Shown piece after piece: positions 1-5,793 of a stretch of 5,793 bases of DNA. Under the pieces are notes generated by a model. The model had not been told where the DNA came from. It saw only the letters and a program-made list of their open reading frames with translations, and did no database searches. Origin of the DNA: Gammaproteobacteria bacterium (GTDB lineage Bacteria; Pseudomonadota; Gammaproteobacteria; CAJXQU01); NCBI GenBank assembly GCA_026984275.1, contig JALSSM010000007.1, positions 1-5,793 on the forward strand. Direction: 5' to 3'. Each line of letters begins with the position of its first letter. Position 1 is the first letter of the stretch. The position numbers were made by a program, and so were the translations under genes.

Positions 1-342
1 GATCACATGCTCGTCTTCCTCATGAACAGTGACACGGCAGGGCATCTGTGCCACGAACCCCGGATCAATATCCAGAACCTCTTTCGCAACATCCAGAGAA
101 CAGAAGTGGATCACCTCAATATCAGGGTAGTCTTCATATCCCCTGTTCCGCATACCTTTTCCAACGGTATTACGACCAGTGATACGAAAGTTTCGTTCGG
201 TAATGGCGAAATCAAGTTCCTGAATGACATCATCAAAAGACTTGTCTGTTGTAAACCGTTGTATGAGAGAGTCACTATCAGCTGGTTTTTCCGCACATCC
301 AAAGGCGACAAAACAAAGCAACAGGGGTAGGAGTATTTTCAT
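1..342 (-). CDS. DUF302-domain lipoprotein, 3' end cut by the window edge
   Basis: Reading the minus strand from the ATG at 342-340 gives 114 uninterrupted codons to the window edge, so the C-terminus is missing. The N-terminus is a lipoprotein signal: K2, a short hydrophobic stretch and a lipobox-like AFGC with the acceptor cysteine at residue 16. From about residue 34 the sequence matches the DUF302 pattern: a KSFDDVI start, then GKGMRNRGYEDYPDIEVIHFC (key residues G63, Y69, P73, C81) and a MPCRVTVHEE block with C102. DUF302 proteins have no settled biochemical role; this one should sit lipid-anchored on the periplasmic side. The ATG lies 3 nt after the stop of the upstream transpeptidase gene and has no clear Shine-Dalgarno, so translation is probably coupled to that gene. 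The alternative is a plus-strand ORF at 7-330, which resembles nothing. Confidence 0.85.
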   Translation of the reverse strand, partial: MKILLPLLLCFVAFGCAEKPADSDSLIQRFTTDKSFDDVIQELDFAITERNFRITGRNTVGKGMRNRGYEDYPDIEVIHFCSLDVAKEVLDIDPGFVAQMPCRVTVHEEDEHVI

Positions 343-345
343 ATT

Positions 346-906
346 TTAATCAAAGATAATGACAGGTGTCCCAATATGCACGAAATGACGTAACTCTTCA
401 ATTTCTTTGTTTTTCATGGCAATACACCCCTGTGTCCAGTTTTCATCTTCATGTAAGGCCAGTTTATCTTCCGTTTCTTCTCCAATACCATGAATACCGA
501 TCGCACCACCCAGATCTGTTTTCTGATCAGGGAGTGTTTTTCTCTTCAACGCACTAATGATTTGTCCGAATTCATATTGATCAATGGTATTATTTTTTAA
601 TCCGTCATAGGCATCTTTGGCATTCGGATAATTGAGTTGCATAAAATAATGAAAACGACTGTCTTCTTTAAAGTACAGAACCTTATAGACACCGATCGGT
701 GTTTTTTTATCCCCACGATGCGTTTTGTCACCTGAACCCCCGCTGCCGGAGGCAATTCGGAACGTTTTTTGAAGAAGATGGTCTTTTTTTACCAGAAGCA
801 GACGATCGGATTTATAGATCTCGAGAGTATAGTCACCACCGGCAAGACTGGTCTGGCTGATCAGAAAAAGGCCAAAGAAAAGCCATCTAATATTTGAACT
901 GGACAT
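346..906 (-). CDS. secreted YkuD-family L,D-transpeptidase-fold protein
   Basis: The 186-residue product has a Sec signal peptide (R7, hydrophobic 8-19, likely cleavage after SLA at residue 22) followed by one YkuD domain and no LysM or other binding module. Family marks are a HRGDKKTPIGVYKV strand region near residues 63-76, the catalytic histidine in IHGIG (H139) and the nucleophile motif TQGCIAM (C161), then a GTPVIIF end strand. YkuD enzymes act on periplasmic peptidoglycan: they form 3-3 cross-links, attach lipoproteins or, as in E. coli DpaA (YafK), cut such links. Which reaction this one performs cannot be read from sequence. It is the first gene of a two-gene unit with the DUF302 lipoprotein. 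The start at 906 is the only ATG before the signal peptide; the GAG just upstream is a weak ribosome site. Confidence 0.93.
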   Translation of the reverse strand: MSSSNIRWLFFGLFLISQTSLAGGDYTLEIYKSDRLLLVKKDHLLQKTFRIASGSGGSGDKTHRGDKKTPIGVYKVLYFKEDSRFHYFMQLNYPNAKDAYDGLKNNTIDQYEFGQIISALKRKTLPDQKTDLGGAIGIHGIGEETEDKLALHEDENWTQGCIAMKNKEIEELRHFVHIGTPVIIFD

Positions 907-932
907 AAACTCAGGAAATATTACTATTTGAT

Positions 933-960
933 TTGAATTATAATCTACCGTTTTTATAGC
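933..960 (+). promoter_or_regulatory. candidate promoter for the cytochrome b561 gene
   Basis: TTGAAT (933-938) and TATAGC (955-960) are separated by 16 bp, each matching four of six consensus positions. The start would be near 967, about 30 nt before the gene. The alternative plus-strand -10 is the perfect TATAAT at 939-944, but no -35-like hexamer stands at the right distance from it. The region is very AT-rich, so chance matches are likely. Confidence 0.3.
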
Positions 961-965
961 TTAAA
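937..965 (-). promoter_or_regulatory. candidate sigma-70 promoter for the transpeptidase/DUF302 operon
   Basis: On the minus strand a perfect TATAAT (942-937) lies 17 bp downstream of TTTAAG (965-960), which matches only three positions of the -35 consensus. Transcription would start near 930, giving a leader of about 25 nt before the ATG at 906. This was read by eye, with no start-site data. The -10 belongs to the palindrome ATTATAAT (937-944), so it could serve either strand. Confidence 0.4.
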
Positions 966-997
966 TTTTAATAGGAAGTCATCAAAGAAGCTACACG

Positions 998-1552
998 ATG
1001 GAAGAAACAATGGATAATAAAATACAAAAATACACATTAACGGCAATCGCTTTGCACTGGATAATCGCCATTCTAATCATCACCCTGTTTGCGATCGGTC
1101 TCTACATGGTTGAGTTACCTAAAGATGTGACGCCCTCTGTTCGCAAGCCCTGGTTTGAATTACATAAATCCCTGGGGGTGACGGTATTTCTGTTATTGTT
1201 GCTCAGGATCTTCTGGCGTATGACTCATAAGCCACCGGCATTACCTGATTTTATTACTCGAAAACAGCAAAACTTTATTAACATCATCCATAAGCTGTTT
1301 TATGTTTCTATGATATTACAACCCATCAGTGGCTATCTGTCTTCTTCTTTCAGTGGTTATAAAACAAAACTTTTTGGACTGGTTTTACCATACTGGGGCT
1401 GGAAGGATGAACAGTACAATGAGTTTTTTACCGAGATCCACGAGGTCAGTGCAATGATCCTGTTTGCCTTTATCGTTATTCATCTGGCAGGGATAGTTGT
1501 TCATAAATTCAAAGGTAACGGAAAAAGCATTATGCAGCGGATGCTACCATAA
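998..1552 (+). CDS. cytochrome b561 (CybB-type membrane di-heme protein)
   Basis: The 184-residue protein has four hydrophobic segments (roughly 15-37, 58-72, 97-117, 147-168), the size and layout of bacterial b561. The likely heme ligands are H20 (ALHW), H56 (LHKSLG), H148 (IHEVSA) and H162 (VIHLAG). The 14-residue spacing of the last pair equals that of H137/H151 in E. coli CybB. The family marks LRIFWR and KPP (residues 69-80) are also present. CybB passes electrons to ubiquinone in the inner membrane and has been described as a superoxide:ubiquinone oxidoreductase; the donor here is unknown. Two starts are possible: ATG 998 with AAGAAG 7 nt upstream, or ATG 1010 (residue 5) with GGAAGAA close upstream. 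Either keeps the whole domain. The gene appears monocistronic and converges on the sugar-dehydrogenase-like gene. Confidence 0.92.
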   Translation: MEETMDNKIQKYTLTAIALHWIIAILIITLFAIGLYMVELPKDVTPSVRKPWFELHKSLGVTVFLLLLLRIFWRMTHKPPALPDFITRKQQNFINIIHKLFYVSMILQPISGYLSSSFSGYKTKLFGLVLPYWGWKDEQYNEFFTEIHEVSAMILFAFIVIHLAGIVVHKFKGNGKSIMQRMLP

Positions 1553-1558
1553 AATGAG

Positions 1559-2869
1559 CTATTCAGAATTTTGGTTGGCCTGATAGAGCACGCGCCAGAT
1601 CCGTCCTTGAACTGAATCAGCAATGTAGAGTGAGCCATCGGGTCCCTGAGCGAGTCCGTCAGGACGGAACTCGGCATCCTCTGGTGCCTGGATCGCATCA
1701 GATCCACTGAAGCCATCAGCAAAAACCTGAGTTTTTCCTGTCGGCAGGCCATCTTTGAAAGGCACATAGACGACCTGGTACCCCACCTGTTCATAAGGTC
1801 CACGATTATAAGAACCATGGAAAGCGATAAAAGCACCCTTCTGATATTGTTGTGGAAACTGATCGCCTGAATAAAACAGTAGATCATTCGGGCTATAGTG
1901 GGCAGGGAAGGCAAAAATGGGGGCTTTATACGCTTCACAACGCCCTGTTTTTTGACCATCACCACCATATTCTGGGGCCAGTATGTACAGTTTTTTGTTG
2001 GGATCGTAATAACAATAGGGCCAGCCGAAAACATCATTTTCTTTGATCAGCAGAAATTCTTCGGCAGGTAAGTCAGCGCCTTGTTGTGCTTCATAAATTT
2101 CTGGCCAGAGATCAGAAAGCCCATCGCGACCATGTTGAACGGCATAGAGTGTCTGATTATCAGCATTCCAGGCAATGGCATAAGTATTACGTATCCCTGT
2201 TGCATATTTAACGCCATCCAAAGGAAATTTCTGCTCAACCAGTTTGGCATTAAAACGCCAGATGCTAGCCTGTTGTTCCAGTTGAGGACAGGGATCAATC
2301 CCTTTTGATGCTGGTATCAGTTCTTCTTTCTGGCAGGCATTTGAGGGCGAGCCGACATTAATATACATTTGTCCCTGTTCATCAATGGCAAAGGTTTTAC
2401 CGGCATGAACTTTCTGATCAGGAAACTGATCCACAACAATCTCAGGTTCATCAGTGGGTACCAGATCAGCCTTATTCAAAGCATATTTCAGGATTCTCTT
2501 ATTTGCCCCAAAATAGAGAAAGCCTTCATAGACAGCAATCCCCAGCCCAGGTTCTTCTCCAAACTCCTGGATCACATCCGCTCTGCCATCCGCATCCAGA
2601 TCACGAATACCAACTAGACCACCGAGATTGAGTCTGCGATTACGTCGTGATCCATAAATATCACCATTTCGAGTGACGGTGATATGGCGGAGAAAATTGA
2701 TGTGATCAGCAACAACCAATGCACAAAAACCAGTGGGAAGAATCAGTCCACCATTATCGGCATCGCACATGACCTGAGATTGTTCTGGTTCTGGAGTCTT
2801 TTCACAGCCCAACGTAAAAACAAAAAGAAATATGATGAATCTTTTTTTCATACCACCATATAGTATCAT
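1559..2869 (-). CDS. PQQ-dependent glucose/sorbosone dehydrogenase-family lipoprotein
   Basis: The 436-residue product (430 if the second Met, at 2851, is the start) resembles the COG2133 glucose/sorbosone dehydrogenases, six-bladed beta-propellers that bind PQQ and calcium and oxidise sugars or aldehydes in the periplasm. Visible marks are VHAGKTFAID (H155, placed like catalytic H144 of Acinetobacter soluble glucose dehydrogenase), YATGIRN (R227, like R228), VQHGRDGL (H246), ENDVFGWPYCYYD, FHGSYNR (350-356) and a final LAQGPDGSLYIADSVQGRIWRV-like blade. A DADGRAD loop (92-98) may bind calcium. KKR, a hydrophobic run and TLGC (C22) suggest lipid anchoring. Six further cysteines (35, 49, 179, 194, 286, 311) could form disulfides. 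Start 2851 gives the more usual lipoprotein N-terminus, but neither start has a convincing ribosome site. Substrate, cofactor and true enzymatic activity are inferred from the family only. Confidence 0.85.
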   Translation of the reverse strand: MILYGGMKKRFIIFLFVFTLGCEKTPEPEQSQVMCDADNGGLILPTGFCALVVADHINFLRHITVTRNGDIYGSRRNRRLNLGGLVGIRDLDADGRADVIQEFGEEPGLGIAVYEGFLYFGANKRILKYALNKADLVPTDEPEIVVDQFPDQKVHAGKTFAIDEQGQMYINVGSPSNACQKEELIPASKGIDPCPQLEQQASIWRFNAKLVEQKFPLDGVKYATGIRNTYAIAWNADNQTLYAVQHGRDGLSDLWPEIYEAQQGADLPAEEFLLIKENDVFGWPYCYYDPNKKLYILAPEYGGDGQKTGRCEAYKAPIFAFPAHYSPNDLLFYSGDQFPQQYQKGAFIAFHGSYNRGPYEQVGYQVVYVPFKDGLPTGKTQVFADGFSGSDAIQAPEDAEFRPDGLAQGPDGSLYIADSVQGRIWRVLYQANQNSE

Positions 2870-2881
2870 GCTCTGAAAGAG
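2859..2881 (+). promoter_or_regulatory. possible -10 element and ribosome site for the two-component operon
   Basis: TATAGT (2859-2864) could be a -10, though no good -35 stands 16-18 bp before it. GAAAGAG (2875-2881) lies 9 nt before the kinase ATG at 2891 and is a reasonable ribosome site. Only 21 bp separate the annotated starts of the divergent genes, so any promoter here overlaps the 5' end of the opposite gene. Confidence 0.3.
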
Positions 2882-2890
2882 TTTTGACTG

Positions 2891-4348
2891 ATGAAAAAAA
2901 CACTTAAATTAAAACAGTTATTGTTTCGATATGAACTTGCTTTCCTGTTGCTGTTACTGGTAACCGGTGCTTTAGGTGGCCTATGGGTTTACTACTGGCA
3001 ACAGAACTCGGCGGAATCACTCCGTATCGGCCAATTACGAAATTCAGCTCATCAGATCCGTACAGACCTTTTTCGACAGATCAAGGAAGTGACCTGGGCA
3101 CGTCTGAAAGAAGATCCTGAAGCGTTGCAGCTCTATTCCAATTTTTCACGCAAGATAGACAAAAACTTTTCGAAATTAAAGAATAAGTCTATTGATGATG
3201 AAGAGAAGGAAGCTATTGATCAGGTCATAGGTTCTTACCGAATTATCGAAAAAGACATGAATAAAATTTTCACTGATCCTTACATGATCAGTCGGGTCGT
3301 CAGACTACGGATGCTGGATCCGGCTTATGAACGTAACATGGTCAGCCATTTTGAAAAGTCTTATGCCGATTTTGAAAATATACTGAACAACAAACAGAAA
3401 TTGCTAGATCAGAAAATGGAATACTGGACGAGTCTAGCCCCACTGATCATCCCGATTCCACTGTTACTGGCCGGTGTTTTGTTTCTATTTTCGCGCGCCA
3501 GTGTCCAGCGCGAAGTCGTACGACCGGTAGAAGTGGTCAAACAGGGTGCCGCCTTGATCAGTAAAGGTGAATTCAACCATACTGTTCCACAGCAAGGTAT
3601 CGCAGAAATGGTTGATCTGGCTGGTACTGTGAATGAAATGGCCTCTGAACTTGCACGTAATCGAGATGCCCTGATCGAGTCTGAAAAACAGGCTGCACTG
3701 GGGGCGCTCGTCCCGGTAGTGGCACATAACATTCGGAACCCACTTGCCAGTATCCGTGCCAGTGCCCAATTACTGGATCATATTGACGATCCTGAGGATA
3801 AAAAAGAAATTAAAGAAGCCATATTGGAAACGGTTGATCGACTGGGCCGTTGGGTTAGTGCGCTGGTTTCCTATCTACATCCTTTGAAACCACATAAAAA
3901 AATCACACAATTGACGACGATGCTGGAGACGGTTACCACATTGCTGAAACCACGGCTGGATGATAAAGAAGTATCGGTTGAACATGGAGAATGGCAGGAA
4001 CAACATTCGGTTCCGGTTGATCCTGATTTAATGGAACAGGCATTATATGGTCTGCTTTCAAATGCCGTGGATGTCTCGCCACAAAAAGGTATCGTGACGT
4101 TATCTGTTTTTCAGGATGGTAAGGATTTGAAAATGACGATTGAAGATCAGGGAACCGGAATGCCATTTGATCCAAAACCGAGTGAGCTGGCACCGGGTCG
4201 AACAACAAAACGATTTGGAACCGGGCTCGGTATTCCGGTCGCCTTCAAGGTATGCAACACTCACGGCTGGAAGATGTCATATGAAAAGAATTCACCTGCT
4301 GGCACACGGGTCGTGATCACAATCCCGGAAGGAAAGACGAAAACATGA
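2891..4348 (+). CDS. membrane sensor histidine kinase (HAMP, HisKA, HATPase)
   Basis: The 485-residue protein has a first membrane helix at about 14-36, a mostly helical, charged periplasmic region (37-180) that looks like a helical-bundle sensor, a second helix at about 182-201, a HAMP linker (about 202-255, P212) and the kinase core. The H-box is AHNIRNPLASIR with phospho-acceptor H279. The N-box is LLSNAVDVSP (N391), G1 is EDQGTGMP (D419) and G2 is GTGLGIP (443-448). The kinase class is like NtrB/ZraS-type partners of sigma-54 regulators. Oddly, the usual acidic residue after the histidine is Asn (N280), while the ATP site looks intact. It would autophosphorylate in response to an unknown envelope signal and pass phosphate to the regulator encoded next, whose ATG overlaps this gene's TGA (ATGA, 4345-4348). 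Confidence 0.95.
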   Translation: MKKTLKLKQLLFRYELAFLLLLLVTGALGGLWVYYWQQNSAESLRIGQLRNSAHQIRTDLFRQIKEVTWARLKEDPEALQLYSNFSRKIDKNFSKLKNKSIDDEEKEAIDQVIGSYRIIEKDMNKIFTDPYMISRVVRLRMLDPAYERNMVSHFEKSYADFENILNNKQKLLDQKMEYWTSLAPLIIPIPLLLAGVLFLFSRASVQREVVRPVEVVKQGAALISKGEFNHTVPQQGIAEMVDLAGTVNEMASELARNRDALIESEKQAALGALVPVVAHNIRNPLASIRASAQLLDHIDDPEDKKEIKEAILETVDRLGRWVSALVSYLHPLKPHKKITQLTTMLETVTTLLKPRLDDKEVSVEHGEWQEQHSVPVDPDLMEQALYGLLSNAVDVSPQKGIVTLSVFQDGKDLKMTIEDQGTGMPFDPKPSELAPGRTTKRFGTGLGIPVAFKVCNTHGWKMSYEKNSPAGTRVVITIPEGKTKT

Positions 4349-5739
4349 CGGACAACGATAAACAGAAAACGCGCATCCTGATCGTTGAGGATGAAGCACT
4401 TTTTGCCAAGGCCGTAAAGAAGCGCCTTGAAGTTGCCGGGTACCAGCCAGAAGTCGCGGGTACTTTGGCGATTGCACATAACTCTATCGACACTTTTAAT
4501 CCTGATCTGGTTTTACTGGATATGCGATTACCGGATGGATCCGGTCTGGATTTTCTCACCGAGATCAGGGAACAAAAAGATACCAATGTTCCTGTATTGG
4601 TTTTGTCGGCATACGGTGAGCTGGAAGATGCCGTTGCTGCCATGAAGTTACAGGCCTCAGATTACCTTAAAAAACCCATTGACCTGGATGAACTGCTGCT
4701 TAATATCGAAAAAGTTCTGAATCGGGAAAAAATCTCACGTCAGCTTGAATACTCCAGAAAAAGGGAAAGTGTTGCTGTAGAGAATGTCGAGTTATTAGGA
4801 GAATGTGATCAGATTAAAAAACTCAGAGCACAGGCAGAACATATCGGATCATTGTGTAATGATCCGGAGGTCATCCCACCCAATATTCTAATACTTGGAG
4901 AAACAGGAACGGGTAAAGATATGGCCGCACGAATGCTGCATGGGATCAGCGCACGCAAAGACAAACCTTTTGTCCATGTTGATTGTGCCTCCCTCCCCAA
5001 AGATCTGATCGAAGCCGAACTTTTCGGCCATGAAAAAGGTGCGTTTACCAATGCACTCGAAGCCAGAACAGGCTTAATAGAAGCCGCTGAAGATGGTGTG
5101 GTTTTTCTCGATGAAATCGGAGAATTACCTTTAGAACTACAGGCTAAACTGCTTGCTGTGCTGGAACGCAGGACATTAAGACGAGTTGGGAGCACACTGG
5201 AGCGGCCAGTCCCTGCATGGGTGATTTCAGCGACCAATCGCAACCCGGAAAAGATGGTGGAAGAGGGTGAAATGCGTTCTGATCTGTTTTTTCGGTTAAA
5301 TGTCCTGAGTATGGTGATGCCACCATTAAAAGATCGTGGTAACGATATCGTGCTATTGGCAAAACATTTTGCCAACCAGACGGCAGCACGTTATGGACTC
5401 AAAGACATAAAAATCACACAAGACGCTGAAAAAGCGTTAAAAGATTATCATTGGCCGGGTAATGTCAGAGAACTGAAACATCTCATCGAAAGAGCCGTTT
5501 TGCTTTCAACGGAAGGACAAATCACAGCGGACACATTGATGCTGAATAGTCATGCAGAAAGTAGCCGTTCGACAGGAGGAGGGTTAGAAGATCTTTCAAA
5601 ACTGACATTGGAAGAGGCTGAAAAATTCATGCTTGAGAGCGCTCTGGATCGAACCGATAATAATGTTTCAGAAGCGGCGAGACAGTTAGGTGTGACACGG
5701 ATGGCGATGCGTTATCGCATGCAGAAACATAACCTCTGA
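4345..5739 (+). CDS. NtrC-family sigma-54-dependent response regulator
   Basis: The 464-residue protein has three standard domains. The receiver (about 9-125) has acidic residues E15/D16, phospho-acceptor D59 (LVLLDMRLP), S88 and K110 (LKKP). The AAA+ domain (about 149-390) has Walker A GETGTGKD (185-192), the sigma-54 contact loop as GAFTNA (232-237; consensus GAFTGA), Walker B VVFLDEIGE (D256, E257), sensor I ATNRN, arginines R311/R317 (arginine-finger region) and WPGNVREL (370-377). The Fis-type helix-turn-helix (about 425-464) has NVSEAARQLGVTRMAMRYRM. When phosphorylated, the family assembles as rings that use ATP to open sigma-54 promoters. The 4-bp overlap with the kinase gene identifies its partner. 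No -24/-12 site was found in the window's intergenic gaps, so its targets are probably elsewhere. It is the last gene of the operon. Confidence 0.96.
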   Translation: MTDNDKQKTRILIVEDEALFAKAVKKRLEVAGYQPEVAGTLAIAHNSIDTFNPDLVLLDMRLPDGSGLDFLTEIREQKDTNVPVLVLSAYGELEDAVAAMKLQASDYLKKPIDLDELLLNIEKVLNREKISRQLEYSRKRESVAVENVELLGECDQIKKLRAQAEHIGSLCNDPEVIPPNILILGETGTGKDMAARMLHGISARKDKPFVHVDCASLPKDLIEAELFGHEKGAFTNALEARTGLIEAAEDGVVFLDEIGELPLELQAKLLAVLERRTLRRVGSTLERPVPAWVISATNRNPEKMVEEGEMRSDLFFRLNVLSMVMPPLKDRGNDIVLLAKHFANQTAARYGLKDIKITQDAEKALKDYHWPGNVRELKHLIERAVLLSTEGQITADTLMLNSHAESSRSTGGGLEDLSKLTLEEAEKFMLESALDRTDNNVSEAARQLGVTRMAMRYRMQKHNL

Positions 5740-5753
5740 TCAGGCAACCCTGA
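5740..5753 (+). other. small hairpin just after the regulator stop codon
   Basis: TCAGG (5740-5744) and CCTGA (5749-5753) pair as a 5-bp stem with a CAAC loop, immediately after the TGA. It has no following T-run. It may be an auxiliary 3' structure protecting the mRNA end, or chance. Confidence 0.35.
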
Positions 5754-5765
5754 CGAAATAAAAAA

Positions 5766-5791
5766 AGGCAGCTCAAGGCTGCCTGAATTTT
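5766..5791 (+). terminator. intrinsic terminator of the two-component operon, probably bidirectional
   Basis: AGGCAGC (5766-5772) and GCTGCCT (5778-5784) form a perfect 7-bp stem with the loop TCAAG, followed by GAATTTT. On the opposite strand the same stem is followed by seven Ts (complement of the A run ending at 5766), a stronger U-tract. It lies 26 bp after the regulator's stop codon. Confidence 0.88.
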
Positions 5792-5793
5792 AA

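Noticed and set aside
7..330. 107-codon plus-strand reading frame at the left edge
   Set aside because: It is antisense to a 114-codon minus-strand frame with a lipoprotein signal and DUF302 motifs; the plus-strand product has no recognisable features.
907..997. Possible Fur box or -24/-12 promoter in the divergent intergenic region
   Set aside because: The sequence is simply AT-rich; no GG/GC pair with sigma-54 spacing and no convincing Fur repeat could be found.
1501..2037. 178-codon minus-strand frame overlapping the sugar-dehydrogenase-like gene
   Set aside because: It lies in another frame of the same strand as a well-supported gene and overlaps the cytochrome 3' end; its product has no domain.
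1852..2046. Short plus-strand product with a four-histidine run, looking metal-binding
   Set aside because: The histidine run comes from antisense reading of the propeller gene; no ribosome site or family resemblance supports it.
4809..5375. 188-codon minus-strand reading frame inside the regulator gene
   Set aside because: The plus strand here encodes the unmistakable AAA+ motifs; the antisense product is a low-complexity Ser/Arg-rich shadow.
1..5793. tRNA, rRNA, riboswitch, CRISPR, insertion sequence or long repeats
   Set aside because: No direct-repeat array, transposase or terminal inverted repeats were seen; almost all of the window is coding and the gaps are too short for structured RNA genes.

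Overview
The window holds six protein-coding genes and no RNA genes, mobile elements or CRISPR. The proteins and layout are typical of a moderate-GC, free-living gammaproteobacterium: lipoproteins, a CybB-type cytochrome b561, a PQQ sugar-dehydrogenase-like protein and a sigma-54-type two-component pair. The Methylophaga/Thiotrichales range would fit, but that placement is a guess, because no phylogenetic marker is present.

Left part (1-906, minus strand): a secreted single-domain YkuD L,D-transpeptidase-fold protein is followed after 3 nt by a DUF302 lipoprotein. The DUF302 gene runs off the left edge, so only its first 114 codons are present. A 91-bp divergent intergenic region (907-997) carries candidate promoters for this operon and for the plus-strand cytochrome b561 gene (998-1552).

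Middle (1559-2869, minus strand): a glucose/sorbosone-dehydrogenase-family lipoprotein (COG2133-like beta-propeller, putative PQQ site) converges on the cytochrome gene, with only 6 bp between their stop codons. Its 5' end is divergent from, and within about 20 bp of, the next operon.

Right part (2891-5739, plus strand): a membrane histidine kinase (two membrane segments, HAMP, HisKA, HATPase) overlaps by 4 bp an NtrC-type response regulator (REC, AAA+ sigma-54 interaction domain, Fis-type HTH). A good, probably bidirectional, intrinsic terminator closes this operon at 5766-5791, so a convergent gene may lie beyond the right edge.

Taken together, the left and middle genes act in the cell envelope or periplasm: wall modification, quinone-linked electron transfer and possible sugar or aldehyde oxidation. 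The two-component pair senses something outside the inner membrane. No -24/-12 promoter was seen in the intergenic gaps, so the regulator's targets are not shown here. I found no clear undescribed multi-gene system. The points most worth checking are the Asn in the kinase H-box (HNIRNP), the GAFTNA variant of the sigma-54 contact loop, the coupled wall-enzyme/DUF302 pair, and a roughly three-fold excess of GATC.
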